Shown here: in pieces, positions 36,786 through 50,739 of the stretch
Layout of the letters: each line of letters opens with the position of its first letter
How positions within the stretch are numbered: the stretch's first letter is position 1
Assembly (NCBI GenBank): GCA_021234155.1
Contig: JAJEKV010000028.1
Coordinates: forward strand, 14,252,168-14,316,167
DNA from: Isoetes taiwanensis
Lineage: Eukaryota; Streptophyta; Lycopodiopsida; Isoetales; Isoetaceae
Length of the DNA: 64,000 nt
Direction of reading: 5' to 3'
Position numbers and translations under genes: made by a program
Notes under the pieces: generated by a model
The model's input: only the letters and a program-made list of their open reading frames with translations
What the model was told of the DNA's origin: nothing
Databases searched by the model: none

Positions 36786-37480
36786 TAGATCGATATTTCT
36801 TACGCAGGCAACATATGATTGCAAATACTTGTAGAACTTTATGTTTTATAAACTATTAAAACAAATTATCAAAAACAAGTGAACAAGCTAGTGTTCACAA
36901 GTACTTATGTTTACAATCATACCAATAGAACAAATACAAGTAATGTTTGCAAATATATTTTAACTTTGTATTTCATGAACTGTTAAAACAAATCATGAAC
37001 AAAAAGTGAAGAACCACTGGTCTACATGCAGTTTCGTCTGCATCTACATTGATCCAATCGGCAATGGTCCAGTGAATTAATGTGAGTTAATATTCCAGTT
37101 TGTTGCCGGGAATATCTCAATTTTTGGAAAAAAACACCCAAAACACTTCGGAAAAAAACCACATCTAAGTTTCCCCCATCCTGTACATATTTTATGAATA
37201 TGGTCACATCATATGCATTATGCTTGAACATCAGCCAAACATTTATACTTATCACCGTGTGCTTTTATGCCATTCTTTAGCCAAGTTACAACTAAATCAA
37301 AGTTTTAATTCAAATATTTTTTGCCAAATAAAAATATAAAGTCTTCTCATGTTCAACTAGAATATCCAAGCTTCTGAGTAATTAACATTTAGGCCCTTAA
37401 AGTTTACCTATTTTTGTTTTTCTTAGGGCCCAAAGGGCCCAATTTTTTTTGTTAATATAACTACCATTAACATTAATTAA
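36786..37480. other. No gene recognised
   Basis: AT-rich. Two related stretches ending AACTGTTAAAACAAATCATGAAC and AACTATTAAAACAAATTATC (near 36853 and 36979) indicate a small internal duplication. Confidence 0.4.
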
Positions 37481-37484
37481 CACA

Positions 37485-38085
37485 AACCATTACAATAGAG
37501 CAGGGGGGCAAAAGGGTCTGGAAATAAAAGGTATGTGGCTTTTATTGATTTAACAAAAGCATTTGATAGGGTTAGTAGAAAAGAGCTTGCTTTGAGACTA
37601 AATAACCTTAGTATCCCGGAGGAATTGAAAAATGTTGTAGCTTGTTTGTATAAACAGGTCTTATTAGAACTCTCTTTCACATTTGCTGGAGCAAAAAAAA
37701 GTTACAAACACAATTGGTGGAAAACAAGGATGCCCATGCTCCCCTACCCCTTTTTGGGTTATTTATTGATGAACTAGATTGGCTGGACTTGGTGGAGTTG
37801 GAGCTAGACTTGGGAAGTATGTTATTCAGCTTTTATTATTTGCAGATGACATAGTGCTAATCTCCAAAACAGGAAGAGGTTTACAGTAGCATTTAAATGT
37901 CTTGGATGCTTTTTGTGCTGAAAAAAAACAATTGTCTATTAATGCAGATAAGTAAAAAATTATGGTGTTTGGGGGGCCTGATATCACAATCTTCTTTATT
38001 GGAGGAATACCTTTATAGAAAGTAAGTCAGTATGAATATCTTGGTATTGAAATATCACAGAAAGCTTCTGGAGTACATAGCACAT
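37485..38085 (+). pseudogene. LINE reverse transcriptase fragment
   Basis: AFIDLTKAFDRVSRKELALR, then a QGCP-like box near 37724 (KQGCPCSPTP), then LLFADDIVLISKTG (catalytic FADD), INADK and YEYLGIEIS follow in the order of a LINE reverse transcriptase. Stops and frameshifts interrupt it. Endonuclease and N-terminal RT parts are missing, so it is 5'-truncated near 37485. Wording around FADD resembles a lineage other than the L1-type element downstream. Confidence 0.75.
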
Positions 38086-40364
38086 ATGTTTCTTGAATAA
38101 GTACAGGAGCTGTTTATCTTTTGCTGGAAGAATTGTGATTGCAAACTCTGTCCTGACCTCCACTCATATGTATTTCTCTTCTGCCTTAATTGCCCCTAGA
38201 TCTATTTATACTGACTTAGAGAAAATCATAAGGAACTTCATCTGGAATGGTTCTCACTTAGTCAATTGGAATTCAATATCTAGGCCAAAAAGGTTTGGAG
38301 GGTTAGATTGTAAGAATTTGCATAATCAGGCTCTTGGCTGGGAAGTATCTATGGAGAACTCTTATGGATAATGTTTCTCCTGTTTCTAAGTTTATTAATT
38401 ACTGGTTGAATATTTCCTATCCCTGGGGTCATCCTACAATTAAACATTGCGTCCTTGGATTTGCTTTTGTGCATCTGCACCCTGCTCCAAATTCTTCTCC
38501 TTTAATACAGAATCTGATTATGGCTTGGAACAAAAGTACAATCTTGCTTTCAGAGTGATAAAGTCATTGATGCTACTATGAATACAAATCTTTTTTGTTC
38601 CCCTTCCAAAATCAATATTCTAAAGTACTAGCCAAGCCATCAAGCATCCAAAGATTTATAATAAATGGGCTGAGAAAGGGATTTTAAGAATAAAAGACCT
38701 CTACAGAGATAATAATTCATTTTTTTCTTGCATTTCCTTGAAATCGATTATTAGAAGCACATCTAGTGACAAGAACTTATATGCTCACTTTAAGAATATT
38801 CTTGCTCCTTTCAAGAATTACACTGCTTATAACAGTCCTTTGGGATGGACTTTGAAAGGTAAATACATCTGCAAGGTAAGTGAAATCTATTCCACTTTGA
38901 GTCAAGTTGATGCACCTGTCAAAGCCATGCATAAATGGTCTTTATCTCATACATGAATTCTCTCTCTTTTCAAAAACATTTGGAATTCCTACTGTACCCC
39001 TAAGATCAGCTTCTTCATTTGGCTTGTGGCTCAAAAAAGTTTGACTAATCTCCTGTCCTTGTCTAAAAGATCGGATGTCTCTCCACTTTGTCACTCGGGT
39101 TGCTTACAGGAAGAATCTATGGAACACATTTTTCTTTGTCCAAAACTAATCTCATTTTGGTCATGGTTTTCTGGAATATTTGATAGATATCTGCACTATA
39201 TACTAGTAACATTATTTCTTTCCTGCAACAAGATGACACTTTTGCAAACACTCTAGTGTACACTGCTTTTTGGAATATATGGAAAGCAAGAAAAGACTTA
39301 TTTATGGTTCCAAGTCTTTTTTCATTTCTGGATTACAATGCATTTTCAGCTTGATATTGAACCCATTGCTACTACTCACAAAAGAAAGCATGGGGCGAAC
39401 TACAACAGAAATTGGGACTTCATTGGGCTTTACAGGGGCTCTTTTGATATTTTGATATCCAATTTAAACATTATTGATTCTAATGCACCTTTCTCTGATT
39501 GTGACAGAATATCTGGACTTCCTTAAGGGTCAGGGATCTAACAAATTCGACACTGATATGGATAATTATGAGGCTTCTCTTCATTGGCCAAAGAAGACAG
39601 AGAAACATCTCACTCTGCAAGAACTTTGTGTTGCCACAGAGGAGTTCATACAGAAAGTTGAGAACTCTAGAGCAAGAGAAGTAGAATGGGCTAGAATCTA
39701 CTGTAGGGAAGTGGTGCAGATGTATTACATGTTTGAATTCCTTTACATAACACACATTTTAGCATGGCTGAGAGACAATTGAGCAGATGCAGGGAGATAT
39801 ACTACAATCATAAGCTTTTGGCAGATCTGTATGGCACATTGCTCCTGTTGATGCAAAAGAAAGTTTATCTTCTCTCTTCATCCAAAATGACTTTGGCCAT
39901 AACAGATATATACATGGTTCGACTGGAGATTTCTATAGACACTACAATGAATGGTTTGATGCTCAGCTGGCCGAACAGATTTGACTCCCGTATAGCCTTT
40001 CATTACCATCTCCTTCCAGTTACATCTTCTCACAATCCTGGCCAATTTTGATTCCAATCCACATTAACTCAAGGTCATGGTTGGTATTTTGATTTTGCTT
40101 TTACAAGATTTTGAAGACTACTCAGATATCTGTTGCAGCTACAACCTTTGCATTTCAGAGGATATTCAACGCTTGGAGAACTTCTAGTTTACATTAACTG
40201 CAACTGTATTTCCATATTTTTTATTCCAGTTTAAGGAATCAATTTTGTTACTTTGATGAGGACATCTACACTACCACAATGCTCTACTCACTTAGCAGAC
40301 TGCTACATGGCTTGTATCGCTTTTTCTAATTATTGAAAAAATCTACTCTTACTCTAAAAAAAAA
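38086..40364 (+). pseudogene. L1-type LINE 3' part with poly-A end
   Basis: Starts abruptly with NKYRSCLSFAGRIVIANSVL, then FIWNGSHLVNW and GGLDCKNLHNQAL, the post-RT region of plant L1 LINEs. A decayed zinc-binding RVT region follows (CHSGCLQEESMEHIFLCPKL near 39090-39150). Several stops occur. The 3' region runs to an A tract at 40356-40364. It is clearly related to the same region of the better-preserved LINE at 44.8-45.9 kb. It joins the preceding RT fragment without a poly-A tract between them. Confidence 0.7.
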
Positions 40365-40488
40365 GGGGACATTTTCCTTGAATTTAAATAACCTTGCAAA
40401 TTTTGTTGTGCGGGGATACTAGACAACGATGCGGGATGAATTTTATTTTGTGGGAATTTTGGACAAAGAGAAAGTGCAAACCATTTTG

Positions 40489-40521
40489 TATTCCGGAATA
40501 CAAAAGCGTATTCCAGAATAC
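40489..40521. repeat. Palindrome pair GTATTCYRGAATAC, left of LINE
   Basis: GTATTCCGGAATAC at 40489-40502 and GTATTCCAGAATAC at 40508-40521. Equivalent pairs lie at 47030-47062, just beyond the LINE poly-A tail, and many copies lie at 49.1-49.3 kb. Confidence 0.7.
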
Positions 40522-40586
40522 ATTTTTCCTGTGGGGATACATGATAATTTCGAATTATAAGAGGGATACTGGATTATGGTTCTGAG

Positions 40587-42387
40587 ATGCTGGATTATGA
40601 AATTGCCTTTTCGGATCGTTTTGGTAAGGAACAATTAATCCCTTTAAGATGGAGTGGGATCCCTCCCAAATGTGGAAGATGCGGGCTCAGATTGCATGGT
40701 GGAGTGAAATGTAAACCGGCAAATATGGTGTTGGAAGAAGAGGGTGAGTTAAGGTCAATAGAGCAATCAACTACAAATTACAGGGTTCAGGAATTTCGGC
40801 CTGTCTACCCCCACACATACAGACACACAAATAGGGGAATTGGTAACACAAATGGAAGTGCAAGAAGAATTGAGAGGAGAAGGATTCAAAAGGCAAAAAT
40901 CCTACGGGCTAACAAAGAGTTGGAAGAATCAAGGAAATTGGCAGGTGGTCTTCTTAAGGGCAGATGGGAGGCAGTTAACAGTGACAAATGCAAAGTCTTG
41001 AATAAGGGAGGCTTTTTGAAGGAAGTTACCTCTGAAACAGACAAAGAGAATACTAATCCTAATATCTGCAATAACTTCAACTTGGCAGCTACAGATGTGA
41101 ATCAAAGTAAGAAAAAAGGGGTGGCTTTCAAGGGTAAAGATCAGGTAGCAATTTTCAATAAACATAGCCCTACAACTAATCTATATATCAAAGAGGATCC
41201 TACCAAATTCAAAACACAGATGGCACCTTTAACAAGCATAAGAATGGGAAAGCAGTGGGGAAAGGATCCTATCAATGGAGAAAATTGCAAAACCTACACC
41301 GACCTGATCCAGGAGGCTGAAGAAGAGACAGACTGTGACTCAGAATCTGATAGTCTAAATGAGTATAGTGACGCCAATCCTTTCGATGTTTTGCAAGATT
41401 TCAATGATGAAGTCCTTGTTGAAGAGTATGAGGAAGGCTCTGCATTTGAAGATGGTTTGATTAAAGGGGATAAAATTTTTAATTACTCAATATCTGGTAG
41501 TACCATACCTTATTCAGAAAACTCTAATACTGAAAAAATACAAAAAGTATTTGGGCCATTTGGTAAACAAAGAAACAGTTCAAGACAACTTGGAGTCCTA
41601 TGAAGCATACTTGAAGGATTTGATGGACAAAGCTACTGGTGCACAAGACAATTTTTCTGTTACTCAAGAGGGTATTAATGCAAAAATGCAAACCCAGGAG
41701 ATCTCCTTTATCCCTAAGCTTCAAAATTCTATCCATTCATATTCACCTGATACACATTCTTCTGATGGCCTAAATAGACAATTCCACCATCATCCCCCCC
41801 CCCCATCCCCCTCCTCTTCACTTGTTCTGTATCCAATCACCAACATTTCCAATTCCCTAATTTCTCCAAAAGCTTTAGCACTGTCTGCCACAAATAATGC
41901 CTATAATGTTAATGATCATAGCTATAAACTAATGGAAGGGATTGTAGAGGATGCCATGGAAACCTACTACAGAGAAGAAAATGATAGGAAAAAAATGAGT
42001 TTGGAAATTGCTAAGTCAAATAGAGTGTCTAGGGATGCTGACCTTACAGGATTGGAGCTCACTGTGTGGAACCCTAGAGGAGAGAACATGCAAACTGACC
42101 AACAAACTAGCACGGTTAGTACTATGTCTAATTCTCTGGTTGATAATTGTTCTTTTGTACTTCAAGCATCATCTGTTGGCAAGGAAGCTTCAAGTGTTAA
42201 CAATGTGGGGGTAGGGCTGGCCTCTGAATCTAGTCTTATCCATGGGACTAACAAGTGGAAAAAGAAAGCTAGGAAAAAGAACTCCAAGAACTATGCTGAG
42301 AATCTTGATCTAGATACTTTATCTCTCAAAGATCCTCTTTCTGTTAACTACAATGGCCCAGCCAAATATACCAGAAGCAAAAAGTGA
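40587..42387 (+). pseudogene. LINE ORF1 with CCHC zinc knuckle, one frameshift
   Basis: The first frame (40587-41603) contains CGRCGLRLHGGVKC, a C-X2-C-X4-H-X4-C zinc knuckle at residues 29-42 typical of the gag-like ORF1 of plant L1 elements. The second frame (41551-42387) continues it after a single-base shift in the overlap, giving about 600 residues in total. The C-terminal part is low-complexity and ends in a basic KKKARKKNSK stretch. The usual DUF4283 domain before the knuckle is absent. The stop overlaps the region just before ORF2. It is a nucleic-acid-binding component of the LINE particle when intact. Confidence 0.7.
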
Positions 42388-42422
42388 TCTGGTTGTATGT
42401 TCTCTGCTCATCCATCTTATCT

Positions 42423-45400
42423 ATGAGAATTGTTTCTTGGAATTTAAGGGGCATCAAAGGCCCTACCAAAAGAAGGAGATTTGTGGCTAATATTAGGAAT
42501 TATAAGGCCGACCTTATTCTGTTACAGGAGCATCACCTTCCGAACTTTGAGGCTGACAATTTAGCCAATTGGATACATAATGGATATTCTTCTTCTATTA
42601 TCCCTGCTAATGGCAGAAAGGGTGGTTTAGCAATGATATGGAATGGTCCAAAAGTTATCAACTGTTACAATAGCCCCACCTCTAGCTGGCAATACTTAAT
42701 CATTGAGCATAGTCCTTCTTCCAATACCTTTGGTATCATTAATATATATGCTCCCACGGATCCTAGTGATAGAGATTCTCTTTGGCAAGATATTCAGTTA
42801 ACCATTGCAGGGCTGCCACAAATTGATTGGATCATGACAGAGGATTTTAATAATACTCCTCAGTGGGATATGAAATTGGGGAACAAAATTAATATGACCA
42901 ATAATGAGAGATATAGCTGGAACAACATGCTGGCTCAAAACTCCTTCTTTTATGTGCCATGTTCCAATATGAAATATAGCTGGTCCAATAAAAGAAAGGG
43001 TGAGGATAGAACGTTCTGCAATCTAGACAGGGTCTACATCTCTAGCTCTTCTTCTGCCAACCTTTTAGAAAATTGCCTGGTTACTGGGGACGAAGGGGCT
43101 ATTCTCTCTGACCACCAACCTATTATTATTGATCAGAAGGATCTTAGTCTCAGGAAGCAACATAGTAAGACATCTTTCAAGCTCAACACGTCCTTACTAT
43201 CCAATATTAGATTCTGCAAGGAATTTAGGGACTATTATAATAGTCTCCCAATTACTCCTACTCATCAATCCATGACTGCTTACTATGCTAAGCTGAAAAA
43301 GGTTAAATCCTGGATTAAGATTTGGGGAATTCAGACTAAAGCAAACAGGGAATTGATTAGGAACGATCTCTTCAATCAAATCAAGGAAGTTAGACAAAAG
43401 ATTATGCTGGACTATAACAATGTTAATTTGCATGAGGAAGAGAACAGTCTTGAACTGCAAATTAAAATATTGGAGGAATATCAGGTTAGAGGTATGGCCC
43501 TAAAAGCTAAAATCTCCTATGCAAAGGAGCTTGATAACTCTTCCTCGGGTTTTTTCTTTAAGAAAGCAAAGCAGAGAGTAATCAACAATGCCATTGACAA
43601 TGGGAATACCATTACTGACGATCAAGCCATAAGGAGCCTTTTTATTGCAAAATACAGGAATCTTTTCAGTGAAGATAACCAGAACGATAGTATGATTGAT
43701 GCTCAATTGCATATTTTTAGCTCTATCCAGCACACTCAGACAATGTCCAGTGATGTCCTTAATTGTCCCTCGGAAAGAGAGATTTTCAAGTCCATTACCA
43801 ACATGAAACATGGCAAAACCCCAGGGCCAGATGGACTTCCTGCAGAGTTTTACATTGAATTTTGGGATATCCTTAAACAAGACCTGTGTACCTTCATTAA
43901 AGGTTTCTGGCATGCAATGGATCTCCACCCGGCTTATACCTCTAGCATGATTGCTCTTATTCCTAAGAAAAGTAACCCCTCTGCTATAAATGACTGGAGA
44001 CCAATTTCCTTGATCAATACTACTTATAAGATGATTGCTAAAATCATTGCAGACAGAATTAAGGCTCACCTTCAAAGTACTATTTCTAACTGTCAATCAG
44101 CCTTTCTGCCTAAAAGATTCATTCTAGACAATTATATTGCAGCCAATGAGGCCCTCCACTGGAATAAGCTTTCTAACCAAAACTGTCTCTTGCTTAAATT
44201 AGATTTTAAAAGAGCGTATGATTGCATCAATTGGAACTTTTTGGAGCATGCCATGGATTGTGTAGGCATTCACCCTGATCTTATCCAAAGAATTCTCGGG
44301 CTCAGCAACAATGCCTATTCTGCTCTTGCTATCAATGGTTCCCCTACATAATTCTTTCCTATTAAAAGAGGGGTGAGACAAGGGTGTCCTTTGGCACCAT
44401 ATCTCTTTCTTACTGTGGCTGAAATATTGGCTAGGCTCATCTTTTGTCTGCAGGCTAACAACCAGATCATTGGCCTCCAAATGCCTGGATCTCAAAAGCA
44501 AATTACTATGTTGCAATATGCTGATGACACTTTCATCATGCTAAAAGCTGACAATGAGGTCCTTGATAGATTTTTCGAATGTATTGAACTTTTTGGTACA
44601 GCTTCTGGTGTCTATTTGAACCTGGATAAATGTTCTATTCTATGGGATGACCCTGACCCTTCTCTGAATACCAGAGGTATTAATATTGTGGGCCCTAATG
44701 ATAGCATCACCTTACTAGGACTCCCTCTTGCTATAAACCATTCTGCCAAGGGTGCTTGGGACCCCATCATCAACAGAATCAAAAAGAAGGTTTGTGGTAT
44801 CAGTAAATCCCTCTCGAGGGCAGGAAGAGTCATCATTGCCAATTCAATTCTTGCTAGTACTCATGTGTATTTTTCGTCTGTCCTCATTGCTGACAAGAAT
44901 TCTTATAACCTTATAGAAAGATGTGTTAGAGACTTTATATGGTCAGGTATGCATCTTCTTAATTGGAGTGAGCTAGCTCACGATAAAGAACAAGGTGGTT
45001 TGGGTTGCAAATCCCTGTTTCATCATGCTCAGGCTTTAGGTGCAAAATTCATTTGGAAGGCAATTAATGGTTTCAATTCTCCTGCTATGGAGTTTATCAA
45101 GTACTGGATCAATAAAAGCATGCCTTTCAATAGGAGAAATTGCAAGCACAACTTACCTGACTCTATCTTTCATGATTTTAAAGCTGGTCCTAATATTTCC
45201 AACTTGATGAGGAATCTATTCAAAGCCTGGAACAAAGCAGCACCAACTTTTGATCACAAGCAAATGTGTCAAGAGAATGGTGCTTTCTCTATTTTCTGGT
45301 CACCTCTACTGGCAAAAAATGATTATTCTTGTCTAGCTGAAGAACACCCTAAATCTTATAGAAAGTGGGAAAATGCAGGGATCTCAATCCTCAATGATAT

Positions 45401-46022
45401 TTGGAATGGTACTCGATGGAGAACCTGGGAAGAGATTAACCAGTTTGGAATCTGCTCCCACACAGATAAGATGATTTATAAGCATATTCTTTCTTGCATT
45501 AATGGAGTGAATCAATGCATTCTCACAGATGTCCCCAACTGGATCCAAGGGAATATTAAGAATTACAGTGTCTCCAAGACTTATAGAGAGATCTCTATAG
45601 CCAAATCTAACAAGCTACCTCTCAAGTGGAACATAGCCCCTAATGAATTTGTGAGGATCTTAAAGAGCTGCTGGAAAACTTACTGTCAGCCTAAGATTCA
45701 TCTTTTTGCTTGGCTTGTTTTGCACATGGCTATCCCTTCCAAATGTTATCTCAAGAACAGGCTTCAAAATTCTGTTCCCAACCTTGATACAACCTGTGAC
45801 CTTTGCGAAGGAACACATGAATCTACCATGCACATTTTCAAGTGTCCCAAGTTGGTCCCCTTCTGGACTTGGCTTGGGAATATCACAAGGTCTGCAGGGT
45901 ATAGGCTTGAGTTCACCAGCTCTCCTTGTAGTTACCTGGGGGGGAGAAATGTCTTTCTAAACACTCTGAAGCAAATTGCCATTTGGTGTATCTGGAAGTA
46001 TAGGAATGCAATTATGCAATAG
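42423..46022 (+). pseudogene. LINE ORF2: endonuclease, RT, zinc region; one stop
   Basis: The frame runs 1199 codons from MRIVSWNLRG, with a single premature TAA at 44349-44351 (codon 643); CAA changed to TAA would explain it. An APE-type endonuclease comes first: LQEHHL, EDFNNTP (Asp present, the usual preceding Gly replaced by Glu) and LSDHQPI. The reverse transcriptase has PDGLPAEFY, LLKLDFKRAYD, RQGCPLAPYLF and LQYADDT. The C-terminal zinc-binding region is CDLCEGTHESTMHIFKC. Everything else is in frame, so this copy is young or selected until recently. No RNase H domain was recognised. It would nick target DNA and copy LINE RNA in the nucleus if the stop were absent. Confidence 0.9.
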
Positions 46023-46993
46023 GGAAGAGGAATATGAGTACTTCTGCTTTAAAAATGATGTTCATGTTTGATTTAGCTACTTGTGCTGTGTCCCATAGGT
46101 CTAAGAAAGGAGACTCGTTTGACAGGAAATGGCTTGCTTTTGGTTCTTATGTTGGTCATTCCAATTTCTTTAAGTGCAAATATACTCATCTCCCTTCTGA
46201 CGAGTATTTGGATTACAGATTTATTGAATCTCTTGACAGGATTGCTTGATGGCCACCCTCAGTTGACATCTGAATGAAGCTTGGGTTCAACTTGCTATCC
46301 TTGGTCATCATAGGCCTCCTCCAAACCTGCCCGTTATGGTAGAAAGATTCAATAGAATTTTGCAAGATGGTTATCAGGCTTGGATCCTAGACATCCTTCT
46401 CTTTTCTTTCAGTAACTTTATGTCGGTGGATCAATTCTCTGCCTTTAGGAATAGCTACCATTTTCATTTGGGTAGATTTGTCTCAGAGGGTACTAATGCT
46501 TCTGGGGAAATGGACTTTCATATGCTTTGGCTCATTGCTTACATCCGCTGGACAAACATATCCTGGTTATCCTTACCTGATCTCCTGCTGCTGGAAGAGG
46601 GCGCACTTCTGCAAGAAAGCATCTGGTTTGAAAACGGTGAAGAGTAGCTGGACTGAATTTAAGGAAGAAATTTGGTAAAAGAAGAAGACGAAGAAGATAG
46701 GTGTACAGAGTACAACCATTTTTGAATGTACAGTGCTGCTTCAGCATCGGATTTAATGCAGTTTTCGTGTAGTTATTATGCAGCTCACAACAATATCAGT
46801 ATATATGGTCATATGGAGTTGCTACAGTACTTATAGTTCTAAACAAGTGCTGGGAATTTTGCTGTTGTGGCCAGTGGCCTAGTTCAAGTTCTTAGATTAT
46901 GTTATTCATCTTTGTCTTTTTGTCAATGGTAAGGTTTCTTACCTGGACACAAATGTACTACCTTTATTGAGTAATTAAAAGTCCCCTTCTATC
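46023..46993 (+). other. 3' untranslated region of the LINE
   Basis: Short frames only (for example 46034-46249 and 46336-46647), probably decayed or non-coding tail. It ends GTCCCCTTCTATC before the poly-A tract. Confidence 0.6.
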
Positions 46994-47014
46994 AAAAAAA
47001 AAAAAAAAAAAAAA

Positions 47015-48283
47015 GAGATATAGAAAAATATATTCTGGAATACACTTTATATTCCAGAATACGTTTTTGTTTTTGAGAGAGACAGGGACGTGTTTTTTTT
47101 TTCCGATTTTGCTCTGGCGATCTTTCTCTAGGGTTGCGCTACTATTTCAGTCTGACGATGGCAATGGTCTATAGTTTTAACTCGTGGCACTGGCTGCATC
47201 GCCTTCAAATATCCTTTGCACTAGTACTTCGCCATTTTTCATTCTTCATGGCATGATGGTCTGTACCCTGGTTGCTGATGGCGGCTAGAGTTAGATTCGA
47301 TCTTCGATTTAAAGTTTCTCAAGCTGTGACGATGTGGCAAAGATGATTATTTTCTCAAGCTTTGCCAGATTTGTGGCTTCTCATTTCGTGAGGCATGAAT
47401 CATCACGGCAGAAGTTAGAGGTTTGTGCATGATACCTTTGTTTTTTGCTTGAAGATACATGATATTGTAGCCCACTGGGCTTATATAGTTTTAGTTTGTT
47501 TTGGAAGCCATAAGTAAGCAAATCTTTTGCTGGACCAACGTAAGGCTCATGATGGCAACACCAATTCTTTTTGACATGTCAGGATATGATACTGTTCTAA
47601 TTATGACGTGTACTCAATAATGGAAGCTGGACCTAAGAGCAAGAATAGAGGCTGCATATGGCAGTTTATATTAAGATATCTAAGCGAAGGCAATAGATAA
47701 TTGGTATGAGAATGGCTCATTAGGATTACAAGTTGAAAAAATGGACATGTAAACTGGGTACTGAAAAAAATAACAGAAACAAGATGGAACATGAATAATA
47801 GAGCTTTCAAATTTCATCTGCATGCTGCACAAGAAAGGCAGTTTACATAGTATATAAAGAGAATAAAAGCATATGTTGTTGAGCATGCATGCACTTCCAA
47901 ATGCTATTTAAAGTTTAAACATGCAAACGTACTTTGTACTCTAATTTTATCTATATCAATGTGGGAAAAGTGATTTGAACTACTGCCCAATACTATTGTT
48001 TGGAATTTACTCTTGTTTACTGCCATACATCTTGTAAGAAGGAGTTCAGAGCATCCAACTTGCTTGCTTCTTCCATTATTGGTGACCCTCCACCTAAACT
48101 ACTTCTGCACCTTCTTAATATGTAGAAGTTAGTTAAGATACAGAAGTTAATTATTGGGGCCTAAATGCACATTCAATATTTAGCCAATAATTCTTTTTTG
48201 TTTTCTTCCAACATACTCGCCGTTGATCGTGACAAAAAGCAAACTATTTGAGTTTATGAATGGTAAAGGAAGGATCTCCAACA
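47015..48283. other. No gene recognised
   Basis: Begins with the palindrome pair at 47030-47062, then AT-rich sequence without a supported coding frame. Confidence 0.4.
47030..47062. repeat. Palindrome pair TATTCYRGAATAC, right of LINE
   Basis: TATTCTGGAATAC and ATTCCAGAATAC lie 16 bp after the LINE poly-A tail. They match the pair to the left of the LINE at 40489-40521. Confidence 0.7.
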
Positions 48284-48557
48284 GGGTAAGAGCATGTTAG
48301 GGCCTACATGTTTTGGAAACTACCTGGAAAATACTCTGGGTAGTCAAAGATGATGATATATTTGAGTTCTTAACATCTTCTTGGCATCACAAAGTACCTT
48401 ACAACATGTATGTACTACTACTCTTGAACATAACACAATTTCTTTTAGTCAATCTTGAGTTTAGGTACTTTAAAATACAATTATGTACTTGCACAGAAGT
48501 ACACAGAAAAGTACCTTTTTGGTAATTTTTTATGTAGGCCCTAACATGCTTTCACCC
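48284..48557. mobile_element. MITE family M2, copy 2 (274 bp)
   Basis: Ends GGGTAAGAGCATGTTAGGGC and GCCCTAACATGCTTTCACCC, matching the M2 copy at 36466. AACA flanks both sides (48280-48283 and 48558-48561). It contains AAGTACCTT-type words as in copy 1. Confidence 0.8.
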
Positions 48558-48574
48558 AACAGGACAATGTTGCA

Positions 48575-48865
48575 TTGGGGAACTATATTTACATTAAAGC
48601 AAAAGGGATTGTGAGTATGTTGTGCAGTACTAAAGAGTTTTCAGAGGGTTTGTTAGTAAATTTAGCAGACTTTGAAGGCAAGACTCCCTTTGAGTATGCT
48701 GGCTATGCTTGTTATGGCAGTAAAGCTATGGCATGGATTTGCCTTCCATTTTTACAGAGAAGCAGCAAATGGATTCTTCAAAACACAATAAATGTGCTTG
48801 TTTTATTCTACAATTTTCTGGATTTACATATGCTAGTTCAACATGCTGGTTCTGCTAGTTTCTGA
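48575..48865 (+). CDS. Unrecognised short ORF
   Basis: A 96-residue frame (includes KGIVSMLCSTKEFSEGLLV and FEGKTPFEYAGYACYG). It reads more like protein than most local frames, but I do not recognise a family and see no splice context. It could be an exon remnant downstream of the M2 MITE. Confidence 0.2.
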   Translation: MGNYIYIKAKGIVSMLCSTKEFSEGLLVNLADFEGKTPFEYAGYACYGSKAMAWICLPFLQRSSKWILQNTINVLVLFYNFLDLHMLVQHAGSASF

Positions 48866-49073
48866 GTTTGCTGCATATTTCTCTCTTTGTTATTTGGTCC
48901 AGGACATGGGAGGCTTTTGCCGGGCAGAGTTATGGATATCATAGGCTTGAGTTTTTATGTTAAACTGGTCTCCAATCAGAGCGCCATTAATACAAGCATC
49001 ATTCTTTTTTTGTGGCATCATCACAGGCATCATTGTTTTCATTGTGTAGGTGATTCAAAAACATGGCTTTTGA

Positions 49074-49345
49074 TTTGTATTCCGGATGCAAGGATCTATT
49101 CCGAATAGCCTATGAAAATATAGATTTTGATTTGTATTCTGGAATAGGATAAGAGTGCAAGGGATTTGTATTCTGGAATACAATAAGAGTGTGTGTTTAT
49201 ATTTCAGAATACAATAAGAGTGTGCATTTACATTCCGGAATACGATAAGAGTGCACATTTGTATTTCGGAATACACTAAGAGTGCAAGGTTCTATTTCGA
49301 AATAGCATAAGAGTGTGCAAGGTTCTATTACGGAATAACATAAAC
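49074..49345. repeat. Minisatellite of TATTCYGGAATAC plus AATAAGAGTG
   Basis: Six to seven imperfect units of about 30-38 bp, each with a TATTCYGGAATA palindrome or a decayed version, followed by AATAAGAGTGTGCA-like sequence. The core palindrome is the same as at 40.5 and 47.0 kb. Confidence 0.75.
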
Positions 49346-50615
<1,270 letters not shown>

Positions 50616-50739
50616 GACAAGAAGATCAACAATGATGCTACAAACATAATTTGTTGTCTTCAAAAATATACTACAAACAAGATTATTCCTAAGAATTTAC
50701 CTGTCTCCTCCAAGGAGCTACAAAATTAACTACTTAACT

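Larger units (their letters stand above)
40565..47014 (+). mobile_element. L1-type LINE retrotransposon, nearly complete
   Basis: A 6.4-kb element with ORF1 (40587-42387), ORF2 (42423-46022), about 970 bp of 3' sequence and a 21-base poly-A tail at 46994-47014. The ORF1 N-terminus before the zinc knuckle is missing, so the element is probably 5'-truncated between about 40560 and 40590. A clear target duplication was not found. The same palindromic repeat lies on both sides, supporting insertion into that repeat. Confidence 0.85.
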
